A DNA stretch of 64,000 nucleotides from TMED14 sp003507115 (GCA_943787925.1 CALSOH010000001.1:558001-622000), one strand, 5' to 3'. Counted from the first letter of the stretch, positions 17,410 through 28,115 are shown. Notes: generated by a model not told the origin, from the sequence alone. A program made the numbers and translations.

Positions 17410-17471
17410 TCGTAGAGGATAAAGATACATCGGAGCCGCGCTCCCTATCTTAGCCGTCTACAAGCATTCCC

Positions 17472-18041
17472 ATGGCATACCAAGCACACCCGACTGCGGT
17501 CATAGATGAGGGCGCCCAAATAGGCGAGGGGACCAAAATTTGGCATTTCTCCCACATTATGGGGCCCTGCCAGATTGGGGAACACTGCAATTTGGGCCAA
17601 AACGTGGTGATTTCCCCCGATGTCGTTTTGGGGAACAATGTGAAGGTTCAAAACAACGTCAGCATCTATACGGGGGTTACCTGTGACGACGATGTATTTT
17701 TAGGGCCATCCTGTGTCTTTACGAACGTAATCAATCCGCGCTCCGGTGTCATTCGGCGGGGCCAATATAGCCGAACCCACGTCGGCGTGGGTGCGAGTAT
17801 CGGAGCGAATGCGACCATAGTCTGCGGCCATGACATCGGTCCCTACGCCTTTATTGGCGCAGGAGCCGTAGTGACCAAAAGTATCCCCGCCTATGCCTTG
17901 GTGGTGGGCAATCCCTCCAAGCAAATCGGCTGGATGAGCGAATTTGGCCACCGCCTAGACTTTGACGCTCAGGGGCGTGCCCATTGCCCCGAAAGCGGGG
18001 AAACGTATGAACTCATCGACGGTCACGTTGTTAAAAAGTAA
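17472..18041 (+). CDS. Left-handed beta-helix acetyltransferase (WbpD/WlbB-like)
   Basis: A 189-residue hexapeptide-repeat acetyltransferase with rungs such as IGEGTKIWHFSHI, IGEHCNLGQNVVI, VQNNVSIYTGV and VGASIGANATIVCG. The NVINPRSG loop and C-terminal GNPSKQIGWMSEFG match sugar N-acetyltransferases of the WbpD/WlbB type, which acetylate 3-amino groups of UDP-2-acetamido-3-amino uronates for surface polysaccharides. The partner dehydrogenase and aminotransferase (WbpB/WbpE) are not adjacent. Reaction assignment is therefore by family only. Confidence 0.8.
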   Translation: MAYQAHPTAVIDEGAQIGEGTKIWHFSHIMGPCQIGEHCNLGQNVVISPDVVLGNNVKVQNNVSIYTGVTCDDDVFLGPSCVFTNVINPRSGVIRRGQYSRTHVGVGASIGANATIVCGHDIGPYAFIGAGAVVTKSIPAYALVVGNPSKQIGWMSEFGHRLDFDAQGRAHCPESGETYELIDGHVVKK

Positions 18042-18093
18042 ACTGCCGGGCATGTAGCCCGCTCACCTTTCCATCCTTAAAAATCTCATTGTT

Positions 18094-19245
18094 TTGTATC
18101 CTATCCAAGCCCAAAGCCATCCCGACCTCGACGCCATCCGCGAAGCTGCACGGGATTTTGCCGTACAACACATCGCGCCCCATGTCATGGAGTGGGATGA
18201 GGCCCAAACGTTTCCCTTGCATGTTTTTCACGCCATGGGGGAGATGGGTTTCATGGGTATGCTGGTTGACCCCGAATACGGCGGATCCGGGTTGGGTTAT
18301 GCCGAATATATCACCGTCATCGACGAAATTTCCCAAGTATGCGGAAGCATTGGGTTGTCCTTGGCCGCGCATAACAGTCTGTGCACCCAGCATATCAACC
18401 AATTCGGTACCGAGGCGCAGCGAGCCAAGTGGCTGCCTCGATTGGCGACCGGCCAGATTGTTGGAGCCTGGGGCTTGACCGAAACCGGCACGGGGAGCGA
18501 CGCCGGGGGCATGCATACCACCGCCATCTTAGACGGTGAGGAGTGGATCCTCAATGGATCGAAGAACTTTATCACCCATGCCATTTCGGGAGAAATTGCC
18601 GTGGTCATTGCTCGAACTGGCGAAAAAGGAGATTCTCATGGTATGTCGGCCTTTGTCGTAGAAAAGGGGACACCCGGATTTAGCGGAGGAAAGAAAGAAA
18701 ACAAACTCGGTATGCGGGCGAGTGAAACGGCCTGCCTATTTTTTGATCAGTGCCGCATTCCGAAAGAAAATCTTCTAGGGAAGGTCGGAGAAGGCTTTAT
18801 CCAAAGCATGAAAATTCTGGATGGAGGACGCATTTCTATTGCGGCTCTCTCGTTGGGAATCGCCAAAGGGGCGAGGAATGCGGCCCTTCGCTACAGCCAG
18901 GAGCGGGAGCAGTTCGGCAAAGCCATTAGCCAATTTCAGGCCATTGCCTTTAAGCTCGCCGACATGGATACGGAGATTTATGCTTCGGAGTTGATGATTC
19001 GCCACGCCGGCAGCCTCAAAGACCAAGGGCTTAAAGTCACCAAGGAGTCCGCCATGGCGAAGTACTTTGCCAGTGAGGTCGCCGTTCGGGTGGCGAATGA
19101 AGGTGTCCAGGTCCATGGGGGCTATGGTTTTACGAAGGATTATCCCGCCGAAAAATTCTACCGCGACGTCAAGCTATGCACCATCGGAGAAGGCACCTCG
19201 GAAATCCAAAAACTCGTGATTTCCCGCGACATGCTGCGATCCTAA
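18094..19245 (+). CDS. Acyl-CoA dehydrogenase
   Basis: A 383-residue FAD enzyme for the first step of beta-oxidation of short or medium acyl-CoAs, or a branched-chain equivalent. Visible are the FAD loop WGLTETGTGSDAGGM (about 129-143), QFGKAISQFQAIAFKLADM, VHGGYGFTKDYPAEKFYRD, and the catalytic Glu in IGEGTSEIQ near the C-terminus. No ATG lies at the N-terminus: the first usable codon is TTG at 18094, with an in-frame ATT two codons earlier. A 3-hydroxyacyl-CoA dehydrogenase lies at 52.8 kb. Confidence 0.93.
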   Translation: MYPIQAQSHPDLDAIREAARDFAVQHIAPHVMEWDEAQTFPLHVFHAMGEMGFMGMLVDPEYGGSGLGYAEYITVIDEISQVCGSIGLSLAAHNSLCTQHINQFGTEAQRAKWLPRLATGQIVGAWGLTETGTGSDAGGMHTTAILDGEEWILNGSKNFITHAISGEIAVVIARTGEKGDSHGMSAFVVEKGTPGFSGGKKENKLGMRASETACLFFDQCRIPKENLLGKVGEGFIQSMKILDGGRISIAALSLGIAKGARNAALRYSQEREQFGKAISQFQAIAFKLADMDTEIYASELMIRHAGSLKDQGLKVTKESAMAKYFASEVAVRVANEGVQVHGGYGFTKDYPAEKFYRDVKLCTIGEGTSEIQKLVISRDMLRS

Positions 19246-19332
19246 GGGCGCAATCTTTCGTTTAAACTCGCGTTTACTCATTTACCCTTGACTTTCCTCC
19301 AATGATGGGGTGAGGTGCGTAGGTCAAAGTGT

Positions 19333-19340
19333 TACATTTG
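19333..19340 (+). promoter_or_regulatory. -7 box (TACATTTG) for the secreted T9SS protein
   Basis: TAnnTTTG match, 23 nt before the proposed GTG start at 19364, in the 118-bp gap after the acyl-CoA dehydrogenase gene. The rest of that gap shows nothing recognisable. Confidence 0.5.
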
Positions 19341-19363
19341 ACATTGGTATAAAAACACGTATT

Positions 19364-22300
19364 GTGAAGCACGTTTTTCGAATTTTCGCTCTTCTTCTTT
19401 TTGCTCAGTCGGCCTATGCCTCTCATTACCTTGGTGGAGAGATTACCTGGCGCTGTTTTGACAGCGGTCCCAACGCCGGCAAGTACAAGTTTTACGTCAT
19501 TCTTTACCGGGAATGTGGAACAGGGGCCTCTACCTACTTGCCCAACCCCGTCGTCTTGTCCACCAACGCCCCAGGAGGTTCCATCTCCTGTGCACAGGTA
19601 GGATCTGCGACGGATGTGTCGCCCAACTGCTTGGGATGGTACGCAAGAAATCAACTGCAACGGCGTCACGTCTGGCCAAGGAGCCGTCGAGGAGCGCCGC
19701 TATGAGTCGGGCTACGTCACACTCAGTGGTGTTCCGCCTGCCGGAGGCTGGTACTTCACCTTTACGGATTGCTGCCGCCCCTCCATCACCAACCTGACCT
19801 CTTCATCGAGCTCGTACACGCTTCGAGCCTACATGTTCCCGTATTCAATCAATGGAGTGCCGCAGAACGCGAACCCCTGCTATGACTCGTCTCCCCGCTT
19901 TTTGGAGCCACCCAAGTCCGTGATTTGTTCTGGATACGAATACACCTATGCCCACAATGCGTTTGATGACGACCTGGATTCTGTGGTGTACGACTGGGCC
20001 TATCCTCAGACGTCCAACAACGGCACCAACGCTTCGTTTACCACGGGTTATTCATACAACAACCCCTTCCCCAACGGAGGGAATACCGTGAGCTTCAACC
20101 AGCAGACGGGAGCCATGACCTTCAATCCTTCTGCGGGAGGTTCCTTCGCTTCCTGCGTGGAAGTCAGCGCCTACCGCTGCAACCAGAAAATTGCTTCGGT
20201 CTACCGAGACATTCCCGTGATCATTCGTACGGACTGTGGCTACAACACACCTCCCACGGTACAGATCAACAACATTCCTAACTTTCCCGCGCTGACCCCG
20301 GTGGTCGCCTCGGGCGATACGCTCTACTGGGAGACGACGGTCTATGCGGGTCAGCAGGTGAAGTTTGACCTGGTGTCCCAGGATGCGCAATTGTTGCCCA
20401 ACTTCTTGCCGCAAACGATTGAATTCTCGCCTTCAGGAGGACAGTTGGGTGTGCCTTTGAACAACCCGAATTCAGGTTGTTTGAACCCTCCGTGCGCCAC
20501 CGTCAACCCCAAATCTCCCCAAACGTCCTTTACCTCGACGCTGAATAACGAGATTTCTTTTGACTGGATGACGAATTGCAACCACATTTCCTACCAAAAT
20601 AATTCCTGTGGTAATCCGACTAACCGCTATGTCTTTGCGCTTCGAATGCAAGACAACTTCTGCGTCGCTCCCGCTATCCGCGTGGCGTCCGTGGTGATTA
20701 ATGTGGTGTCCACCATTCCTGTCCCGCCCGACTTGAGCCAGGCCTGTGTATCCAAGGAACCGGGTGGGGGATTATCTATCTCATGGGGCACTCCGTTGGA
20801 CACGGGAATGAATTTTGATGCCTACGTCGTCTTCCGAGGTTCGTCTCCAACCGTGCCCTTTATTGCGATAGATACGATCTACAACTACAGCACCCTTTCT
20901 TACACAGATCTCACCCCATTGTCTGGCGCGAACTACTATTATTTGCGCACCTTGGGTGGCTGTGGATACACGTCCCAAACGTCCGATACGGTTCGCTTGA
21001 TGGAAATGTCCGTCACCCCCATTCCTCCCACAAATTCTTCTGTGGCGCAGCTGGATTGGAACGCCCCGTATGTCGGAGCGACTCCTACCTACGAAATTTG
21101 GCGCCGCCCTCAGGGAACCGGGGCTGCAGGCTGGAGCTTGGTATCTACCACGACGAATCAGACCTACAACGACACGGTCAATATTTGTGGTCAAGATTTG
21201 GAGTATCAAATCCGTATCAACGGAGCGTGCAATTCGACCATTGATGGCGGGTACTTCTCCGATCAAAACAATACGGACGTTTTGAAGATCGATTCGGTGT
21301 CCGTCAACGGAGGCACCGCTTTGATTTCATGGACTCCCGGAACCAATGGAGATATCGTGAACTACGACATCTTGGAATGGGTGCCTGGAACGGGATGGAA
21401 TTCGATCGCGACAGTCCCCAATACCGTTTCTATGCCCTATCCATTGCCCGGTGCTGCTCCGGGTTCCATGATCAAGCGTTACAAGGTGATGTCTACCGAT
21501 AGCTGTGGCAACCAAAGCTCTGATTTGTTGGTGTCCGCGCACAACAACATGCTTTTAACCGAGAACATGGATCCCTGTGAGGGCATCATGCGCTTGCGCT
21601 GGAATCAGTACAACGGCTGGGTCGGTGGTGTAAAAGAATATCGGGTCCTTGCGGATGTAACGCCTCCAGGAGGCCCTACCCAAACGGGTGTGCTCTTGGC
21701 GACCAAAGCCCCGGGCGACACGGCGTTTAACACCCGTGATTTAATCGGTGGATGGTCCTATTGTTATTACATCCGTGCGCTAGATACCGCAGGACAACGC
21801 TTCAGCTCTTCCAATGAAGTATGCATCAACTCACTCGCTGTTCAGCGCTCGCGCTTGCTATACTTGGCCAAGACGTCGGTGCGCAACGACAACGCGGTCG
21901 AACTGGTCACCTTCATTGACAAAGACGCGGATATCATTCACTTTGATCTCCAGCGTGCGGACCGCGATGGCGCACCCTTCACCTCACTCGGCCTGATTCC
22001 CAAACCCGTATCCCCTCCCTGGGAGATTCGCTTCAAGGACTTCTCGGCGGACCCCGTGAATCATCGCTATTTATACCGCTTTGTGGCCACGGACAGTTGT
22101 GGAGGTATTGATACGGCCTCTAATGTTGGCACGAACATCCTCTTGGAGGTGGAGCCTGCGGATAACTTAACCAACATTCTGACGTGGAATCCGTACCGCG
22201 ACTTTATGGGCGGTGTCTTGAAATATGACATCTATCGTTCGATCGGCGAAGGGGCGGGTATGAACTTCGTAGGCACTACGACGGACACCATCTTCACGGA

Positions 22301-22724
22301 CAACATACGTCCGACAGGAGACAATGTGGGCATATTCTGCTACAAAGTGGTGGCGACCGAGGGTCCGAGCCTGCTCAACTTCACGGACTATGACGGAAGT
22401 GTATTCACCTCTGTATCCAACGTGGCCTGTGCCGAGCATAAGCCGCGCATCTTCATCCCTAATTCCTTCAGTCCTAATTCGCCTGTGGCCGAGAATCGCA
22501 CTTGGAGACCCAAGCAGGTTTATGTAGAGTCCGGCAGCTACAAATTAGAGATCCTGGACCGCTGGGGCAATGTGGTCTTCAGCACGTCCGATGAAAACGT
22601 GGGATGGGATGGGACTATCGATGGGGTGAAAGCCAGCGAAGGAAGCTATTTGTATCAATTAAACTTCCGCTCCAAGCAAGGTGAACCGATTGAAATGCTC
22701 GGTACCTTGTTGTTGATTTATTGA
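19364..22724 (+). CDS. Type IX-secreted giant protein with CHU_C C-terminal domain, frameshifted
   Basis: Two overlapping frames make one gene. Frame 1 (GTG 19364: signal peptide IFALLLFAQSAYA, then SHYLGGEITWRC) runs into SATDVSPNC at 19630; frame 2 resumes WDGTQEINCNGV at 19632. One surplus base near 19631 explains the break, and the total length is 3n+1. The full product would be about 1,119 residues with fibronectin-like domains (several LSWGTP/ISWTPG/LDWNAP strands) and a C-terminal IFIPNSFSPN...LEILDRWGNVVF...GWDG domain, the gliding-motility-associated type B sorting signal for type IX secretion. Probably a cell-surface adhesin. A sequencing error is as likely as a true lesion. Confidence 0.82.
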
Positions 22725-22745
22725 TAATCCCCCAAGACGCCATGG

Positions 22746-22775
22746 AAAAGCCGCCCCAGTTAAGGGCGGCTTTTT
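22746..22775 (+). terminator. Intrinsic terminator after the T9SS protein gene
   Basis: AAAAGCCGCCC pairs with GGGCGGCTTTTT around a short loop, followed by a T run. It is placed just upstream of the guaB promoter. Confidence 0.85.
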
Positions 22776-22778
22776 CGT

Positions 22779-22786
22779 TATCTTTG
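22779..22786 (+). promoter_or_regulatory. -7 box (TATCTTTG) for guaB
   Basis: Perfect TAnnTTTG match abutting the upstream terminator; the guaB ATG is 27 nt further on, giving a leader of about 23 nt. Confidence 0.55.
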
Positions 22787-22813
22787 CATGCAATTTAGAC
22801 CGTAAATTGCGCC

Positions 22814-24286
22814 ATGGAAACCAAGTTCACCAAAGTCATCGGAGAATACCTCACATATGATGACGTCCTTCTCGTCCCAGCTTATTCAGAAGTCCTTCCT
22901 CGAGACGTAAGTATTGAGTCTAAGTTCACGCGGAACATCATCTTAAAAACCCCAATCATCAGTTCTGCCATGGACACGGTGACCGAGGCGACGATGGCCA
23001 TTGCGATGGCTCAAGATGGTGGGATGGGGGTTTTGCACAAAAACATGACGGCCGAAAAGCAGGCCATGGAAGTCCGTAAAGTGAAGCGTGCGGAAAGCGG
23101 CATGATCATGGACCCCGTCACTCTTACTGCGCAATCGCTCATAGGAGAAGCCAAGCGTTTAATGGCAGAATACCGAATTGGAGGCATCCCGGTGGTCAAC
23201 GAATCCAAAGCCTTGGTGGGAATCATCACGAATCGAGACCTTCGTTTTGAAACAGATGACCAAAAGATGGTGAATGAAGTGATGACCGCTCAGCCTTTGG
23301 TGACGGCGTCTGAAAACACCACCATGGAGGAAGCGGAAGTGATACTTCAAAAGAACAAAATTGAAAAGCTCCCAGTCGTGAAGGCCGATGGTTCCCTTCT
23401 GGGATTGATCACCTACCGGGATATTAGCAAAAAGCGCAATAAGCCCAACGCAAACAAGGACGACTTTGGACGTTTGCGTGTAGCGGCGGCCGTTGGAGTG
23501 ACGCCTGATGTGCTGGAGCGCGTCAGCCTACTTGTAGCGGCCAATGTAGACGCGATTGTCATCGACACCGCTCATGGTCATACGCGGGGCGTAGTAGAAG
23601 CATTGAAAAAAGTGAAGAGCCAATTCCCAAATCTGGACGTCGTGGTCGGAAATATCGCGACAGCTGAAGCGGCCAAATTCCTCGTCGACGCCGGTGCGGA
23701 TGCGGTGAAAGTGGGGATTGGACCGGGATCGATTTGCACCACGCGCGTGGTGGCGGGAGTCGGTGTGCCTCAGTTTTCTGCCGTGATGGTGGTCGCAGAG
23801 GCGATCAAAGGTTCGGGTGTGCCGGTCATTGCCGATGGCGGTATTCGCTACACGGGCGATATCGTCAAGGCCATAGCGGCCGGCGCGGACTCCGTCATGC
23901 TAGGGTCTCTGCTGGCAGGGACCAATGAAGCACCCGGTGAGTCCATCATATTGGATGGGCGCCGCTTTAAGTCCTATCGTGGTATGGGTTCTGTGGAGGC
24001 CATGGAAGCAGGATCCAAGGATCGCTACTTCCAAGACGTCGAAGACGATATCAAAAAGCTAGTGCCCGAAGGTATTGTAGGCCGCGTCCCGTACAAGGGT
24101 GAAGTCAAAGACGTCATGTACCAATTTATTGGTGGATTACGCGCTGGAATGGGCTATTGCGGTGCGGACAGCATTCAATCCTTGCAAGAAAAAGGGAAGT
24201 TCGTCCGCATCACCGCCTCCGGTATCGCGGAAAGCCATCCGCATGACGTGACTATTACGCGGGAAGCCCCCAATTACAGCCGGTAA
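22814..24286 (+). CDS. guaB: IMP dehydrogenase
   Basis: A 490-residue enzyme that oxidises IMP to XMP with NAD+, the committed step to GMP. The TIM barrel (YDDVLLVPAYSEVLP at about 14-28) is interrupted by two CBS domains (about 95-215). The catalytic Cys is in GPGSICTTRVV (about 299-309), and the flap contains MGSVEAM. Length is typical. Its own promoter and upstream terminator make it monocistronic; a convergent gene ends 9 bp away. Confidence 0.98.
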   Translation: METKFTKVIGEYLTYDDVLLVPAYSEVLPRDVSIESKFTRNIILKTPIISSAMDTVTEATMAIAMAQDGGMGVLHKNMTAEKQAMEVRKVKRAESGMIMDPVTLTAQSLIGEAKRLMAEYRIGGIPVVNESKALVGIITNRDLRFETDDQKMVNEVMTAQPLVTASENTTMEEAEVILQKNKIEKLPVVKADGSLLGLITYRDISKKRNKPNANKDDFGRLRVAAAVGVTPDVLERVSLLVAANVDAIVIDTAHGHTRGVVEALKKVKSQFPNLDVVVGNIATAEAAKFLVDAGADAVKVGIGPGSICTTRVVAGVGVPQFSAVMVVAEAIKGSGVPVIADGGIRYTGDIVKAIAAGADSVMLGSLLAGTNEAPGESIILDGRRFKSYRGMGSVEAMEAGSKDRYFQDVEDDIKKLVPEGIVGRVPYKGEVKDVMYQFIGGLRAGMGYCGADSIQSLQEKGKFVRITASGIAESHPHDVTITREAPNYSR

Positions 24287-24295
24287 ACACTGATT

Positions 24296-25021
24296 TTATT
24301 GCGGAGCGTTCCGACGCTCTTGTTCCTGAATCGCTTGAAATTCCGCAAAGCAGCGCATGAGGCTTTGCAGCAGGTCATAGTCGGTAGCCGCATACACCGC
24401 GCTGTCGTTCCAGTGACAGAAGAGGAGGAACTCCTCAATTTGGTTCGGGGTGAGCCCCGTCAGTTCGAACAAGGCAGACCGGTTGGTGCTTTCTGAGAGT
24501 TTTTCCCGGAAGGACTCGCTTTCGAGTATTTCTTGGAGCTCCCGCAACTGTCTCGGTCGGTTGCCAAACTGGTCATACAGCAAATCAATGGGATTGGCCA
24601 TCGTCGGCTTCACCCGATTGGGCACTTGAATGTTGGCCCCTTCTGGCCGCCCTGGGGAAGCCATGGGCATTTCCTTGGGGAGGTTGCTCGTCAGCTTGTA
24701 CGCGGTCACGGGTACTTCATCGAGCAGGTAATTCTGTGGGAGGAGCTCAATGACGACCTGTTCGGCTTCTCGCGCCCAGGCATAGCGATAGGCAAACCCC
24801 GCCTTGGAAAAGACGAGGGTATCGCCCGCTTGGGCATAGACATCAAACCGGCCACGCTCGTCGGACGTTAAAGCGGTCTCATTGCGGGCATTGACAATGA
24901 TGACCCAGGGCACGGCTTCTTGGCTCTTCTCTTCGACAATCTGCCCGGCAAAATGAACCATCTCTTGACCCCATAGGCCCATAGGGAGGGTCAAAAATGA
25001 AAAAAGCAGTCGTCCGTTCAT
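24296..25021 (-). CDS. Secreted protein with carboxypeptidase-regulatory-like domain
   Basis: About 241 residues. The signal peptide (LLFSFLTLPMGLWG) precedes a CarboxypepD_reg-like beta-sandwich (VHFAGQIVEEKSQEAVPWVIIV, ending near ELLPQNYLLDEVPV, about 20-110). The C-terminal half is helical and charged, with a conserved-looking region NPIDLLYDQFGNRPRQLRELQEI. Proteins of this design occur widely in Bacteroidota beside unrelated genes; no enzymatic motif is visible. I used the ATG at 25021 rather than 25048 because the signal peptide begins there. It diverges from ettA. Confidence 0.7.
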   Translation of the reverse strand: MNGRLLFSFLTLPMGLWGQEMVHFAGQIVEEKSQEAVPWVIIVNARNETALTSDERGRFDVYAQAGDTLVFSKAGFAYRYAWAREAEQVVIELLPQNYLLDEVPVTAYKLTSNLPKEMPMASPGRPEGANIQVPNRVKPTMANPIDLLYDQFGNRPRQLRELQEILESESFREKLSESTNRSALFELTGLTPNQIEEFLLFCHWNDSAVYAATDYDLLQSLMRCFAEFQAIQEQERRNAPQ

Positions 25022-25089
25022 GAGATTCCTGAAAATTACAACAACCATGCCTGAGACAATGCCGATATTTGTGACTCAAAACCATCCCC

Positions 25090-26784
25090 ATGTCGGACGA
25101 TAAGAAAATCATCTTTTCCATGTCGGGAGTCTCTAAGATTCTCCCGAACAACAACAAAGCCATCCTCAAGGATATATACTTAAGCTTCTTCTACGGAGCG
25201 AAGATTGGTATTATTGGTCTCAACGGTTCAGGTAAATCGACCTTGATGAAAATCATCGCCGGGATCGAAAAGAACTTTCAAGGAGACGTGGTCTTTTCAC
25301 CGGGTTATACGGTGGGATACTTGGAGCAAGAGCCCCAGTTGGATGAGACCAAAACGGTGATGGACATTGTCAAAGAAGGCATGGCCGAGACGGTTGCCCT
25401 GTTGGAAGAGTACAACCAAATCAACGACCAATTTGGCCTGCCGGAGGTCTATGAGAATCCAGACAAAATGGAGAAGCTCATGAACCGCCAGGCCGAATTG
25501 CAAGACCGCATCGATGCGAGCAACGCCTGGGAACTCGACACGGTTCTAGCCCGTGCCATGGACGCTTTGCAGTGTCCAGATGGGGATACGTCGATCTCCA
25601 TCCTATCGGGAGGAGAGCGCCGTCGCGTGGCCCTCTGTCGTTTGCTTTTACAAAATCCGGACGTTCTGCTCTTGGACGAGCCTACGAACCACTTGGACGC
25701 GGAATCCATTCTTTGGTTAGAACATCACCTGCAGCAGTACCGGGGTACCATTATCGCGGTGACCCACGACCGCTACTTCCTGGACAACGTCGCCGGATGG
25801 ATTTTGGAACTGGACCGCGGGGAAGGCATCCCCTGGAAAGGAAATTATTCCTCCTGGCTCGAGCAGAAGACCAAGCGCATGGAGCAGGAAGAGAAGCAAG
25901 TCACGAAGCGCCGAAAGACCTTGGAGCGAGAGCTTGAATGGGTGCGCATGAACCCCAAAGGCCGCCAAGCCAAGTCCAAGGCGCGTTTGTCGAGCTATGA
26001 TAAGCTCATGAACGAGGAACAAAAGGAAAAGGAGCAGCGCCTAGAGATCTACATCCCCAACGGACCCCGTTTGGGCACCAACGTTATTGCTGCCGAACAC
26101 GTGAAGAAAGGATTTGGAGATCGCTTGCTCTATGAAGACTTGAACTTTAATCTTCCTCCCGCGGGGATTGTGGGCATTGTAGGACCCAACGGCGCGGGGA
26201 AAACGACCATCTTCCGAATGATTATGGACCAGCTTCAGCCGGATGGGGGGGCGTTCAAAGTGGGAGAAACGGCGAAAATCTCCTATGTGGACCAGAGCCA
26301 CGCCAAACTAGACCCTGAAAAGTCCATCTATGAAATCATCGGAGACGGCCAGGAACAATTTGAAATGGGTGGACAAATTGTGAATGCGCGCGCCTACTTA
26401 GCACGATTCAATTTTAGTGGAGGCGACCAGTCTAAAAAGATTGGCATCCTTTCCGGTGGAGAGCGCAACCGCCTGCACCTCGCCATGGCGCTCAAAGAGG
26501 GTGGCAACGTGCTTCTTTTGGACGAGCCCACCAACGATTTGGATATCAATACGTTACGGGCACTGGAAGAAGGCTTGGATCATTTTGCGGGATGTGCCGT
26601 CATCATTTCGCACGATCGCTGGTTCTTGGACCGCGTCTGCACGCACATCCTGGCATTTGAAGGGGATTCTCAAGTGTATTACTTTGAAGGCTCGTTCTCG
26701 GATTACGAAGAGAACAAGAAGAAGCGTTTAGGTGGCACCTCCGCAGAGCCCAAGAAATTTAAATACAAGAAACTCGTCAAATAA
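25090..26784 (+). CDS. ettA: Energy-dependent translational throttle protein EttA (ABC-F)
   Basis: A 564-residue ABC-F ATPase with two nucleotide-binding domains. NBD1 has Walker A GLNGSGKSTLM (about 43-53), signature LSGGERRRVALCR and LLDEPTNHLDAES; NBD2 has GPNGAGKTTIF (about 366-376), LSGGERNRLHLAM and LLDEPTNDLDINT. The linker contains the charged P-site tRNA-interaction motif. The ATPase binds the ribosomal E site and tunes the first elongation step to cellular energy. Its TAA overlaps the hisS ATG (TAATG), so the two are translationally coupled. Confidence 0.95.
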   Translation: MSDDKKIIFSMSGVSKILPNNNKAILKDIYLSFFYGAKIGIIGLNGSGKSTLMKIIAGIEKNFQGDVVFSPGYTVGYLEQEPQLDETKTVMDIVKEGMAETVALLEEYNQINDQFGLPEVYENPDKMEKLMNRQAELQDRIDASNAWELDTVLARAMDALQCPDGDTSISILSGGERRRVALCRLLLQNPDVLLLDEPTNHLDAESILWLEHHLQQYRGTIIAVTHDRYFLDNVAGWILELDRGEGIPWKGNYSSWLEQKTKRMEQEEKQVTKRRKTLERELEWVRMNPKGRQAKSKARLSSYDKLMNEEQKEKEQRLEIYIPNGPRLGTNVIAAEHVKKGFGDRLLYEDLNFNLPPAGIVGIVGPNGAGKTTIFRMIMDQLQPDGGAFKVGETAKISYVDQSHAKLDPEKSIYEIIGDGQEQFEMGGQIVNARAYLARFNFSGGDQSKKIGILSGGERNRLHLAMALKEGGNVLLLDEPTNDLDINTLRALEEGLDHFAGCAVIISHDRWFLDRVCTHILAFEGDSQVYYFEGSFSDYEENKKKRLGGTSAEPKKFKYKKLVK

Positions 26785-28115
26785 TGAAACCACGCGTAGC
26801 CAAGGGAACCCGAGATTTTGCGGCGGCGGAAGTCGCCAAGCGTCATCATGTGATGTCCATTCTCCGTGAGACCTTTGAGATCTTTGGCTACAGCCCCCTG
26901 GAAACACCCAGCTTTGAGAACATCGAAACGTTGATGGGGAAGTATGGGGAAGAGGGTGACCGTTTGATTTTTAAAATTTTACGTTCGGGTGATTTCTTGC
27001 GCCATGCGTCCAATCCAATGGAGCCCAAGGCCTCAGAAATTGCGGACAAGGCGTTGCGCTATGATTTGACGGTGCCCTTCGCGCGCTACGTGGTCCAGAA
27101 CGCCGGACAATTGGCGATGCCCTTTAAGCGCTACCAAATGCAACCGGTCTGGCGTGCGGACAACCCGCAAAAAGGTCGCTTCCGCGAGTTTTATCAATGC
27201 GATGCGGACGTCGTCGGCTCCAAGAGTCTCTGGCAGGAGGTCGAGTTGGTTCATTTGTACCACCAAGCCTTTACTGCTTTGCGCCTTCCGGTGACCATCC
27301 GGCTCAACAACCGCAAGGTCTTAGCGGGGATTGCAGAGGTCAGTGGCGTGGGGGACCGCCTTGTGGACTTTACCGTGGCCCTCGATAAATTGGACAAGAT
27401 TGGCCGGGAAGGCGTGGTGGCGGAATTGGAAACCAAAGGCTTTACCGCCGAGGAAATTCGTCACTTGGAACCTTCCATGCAATCTTTTGGCTCCTCTTCG
27501 GACTCCTTGGCCTTTCTGCGTAGCTGGTTGGCCCCTTCAGCCGTAGGCATGCAAGGCGTTGAGGAACTGGAATTCGTGCTGAGTCATGTGGGCGAAGTGT
27601 CCACGGTGGTAGACATCACGCTCGCGCGAGGTTTGAATTACTACACCGGCTGCATCATGGAGGTCACAGCCAATGAAGTGGCTATGGGAAGTGTTGGGGG
27701 CGGTGGACGCTACGACGACCTCACAGGGATCTTCGGCCTGCGCGATGTTTCGGGGGTGGGAATCAGCTTCGGCTTGGACCGCATCATTCTATGCTTGGAA
27801 GAGCTCAAGCGCTTGCCTACGGCCACGACAGCGGGTCCTCGTGCGCTCATGTTTCATCTCAGTGCGGAGGACGGCGGGGCGGCGTATAAATTGACGGCCC
27901 AGCTCCGAAAGCAAGGGCTACGTATTGAATTTTATCCTGAACCGGCGAAGGTCAAAAAGCAGTTTGACTATGCCCTGAAGCGCGAAATCCCCTACGTGCT
28001 CTTCTATGGTGGCGCGGAACAAGCGGAGGGCCTTGTCCACATCAAGAACATCACGACCGGCGACCAAGAGTCTATTCCCGTCGACCAAGTCGCCGCACGA
28101 ATCGCGACGCTTTAA
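26784..28115 (+). CDS. hisS: Histidyl-tRNA synthetase
   Basis: A 443-residue class II synthetase. It opens KPRVAKGTRDF with motif 1 near SPLETPSFENIE, motif 2 FKRYQMQPVWRADNPQKGRFREFYQCD (split, about 112-138), the histidine-specific ARGLNYYTGCI (about 279-289), and a C-terminal anticodon-binding domain with GLRIEFYPEPAKVKKQFDYA. It charges tRNA-His. The ATG overlaps the ettA stop; the 3' end overlaps the convergent cry-DASH stop codon by 4 bp. Confidence 0.97.
   Translation: MKPRVAKGTRDFAAAEVAKRHHVMSILRETFEIFGYSPLETPSFENIETLMGKYGEEGDRLIFKILRSGDFLRHASNPMEPKASEIADKALRYDLTVPFARYVVQNAGQLAMPFKRYQMQPVWRADNPQKGRFREFYQCDADVVGSKSLWQEVELVHLYHQAFTALRLPVTIRLNNRKVLAGIAEVSGVGDRLVDFTVALDKLDKIGREGVVAELETKGFTAEEIRHLEPSMQSFGSSSDSLAFLRSWLAPSAVGMQGVEELEFVLSHVGEVSTVVDITLARGLNYYTGCIMEVTANEVAMGSVGGGGRYDDLTGIFGLRDVSGVGISFGLDRIILCLEELKRLPTATTAGPRALMFHLSAEDGGAAYKLTAQLRKQGLRIEFYPEPAKVKKQFDYALKREIPYVLFYGGAEQAEGLVHIKNITTGDQESIPVDQVAARIATL

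Noticed and set aside
16687..17415. A 242-residue plus-strand ORF
   Set aside because: It is antisense to the S1/P1 nuclease, whose zinc-ligand motifs are clear.
19628..19634. Programmed +1 frameshift as the explanation for the T9SS gene break
   Set aside because: No slippery codon-stop arrangement like prfB (CTT TGA) is present at the shift, so an indel or sequencing error is simpler.
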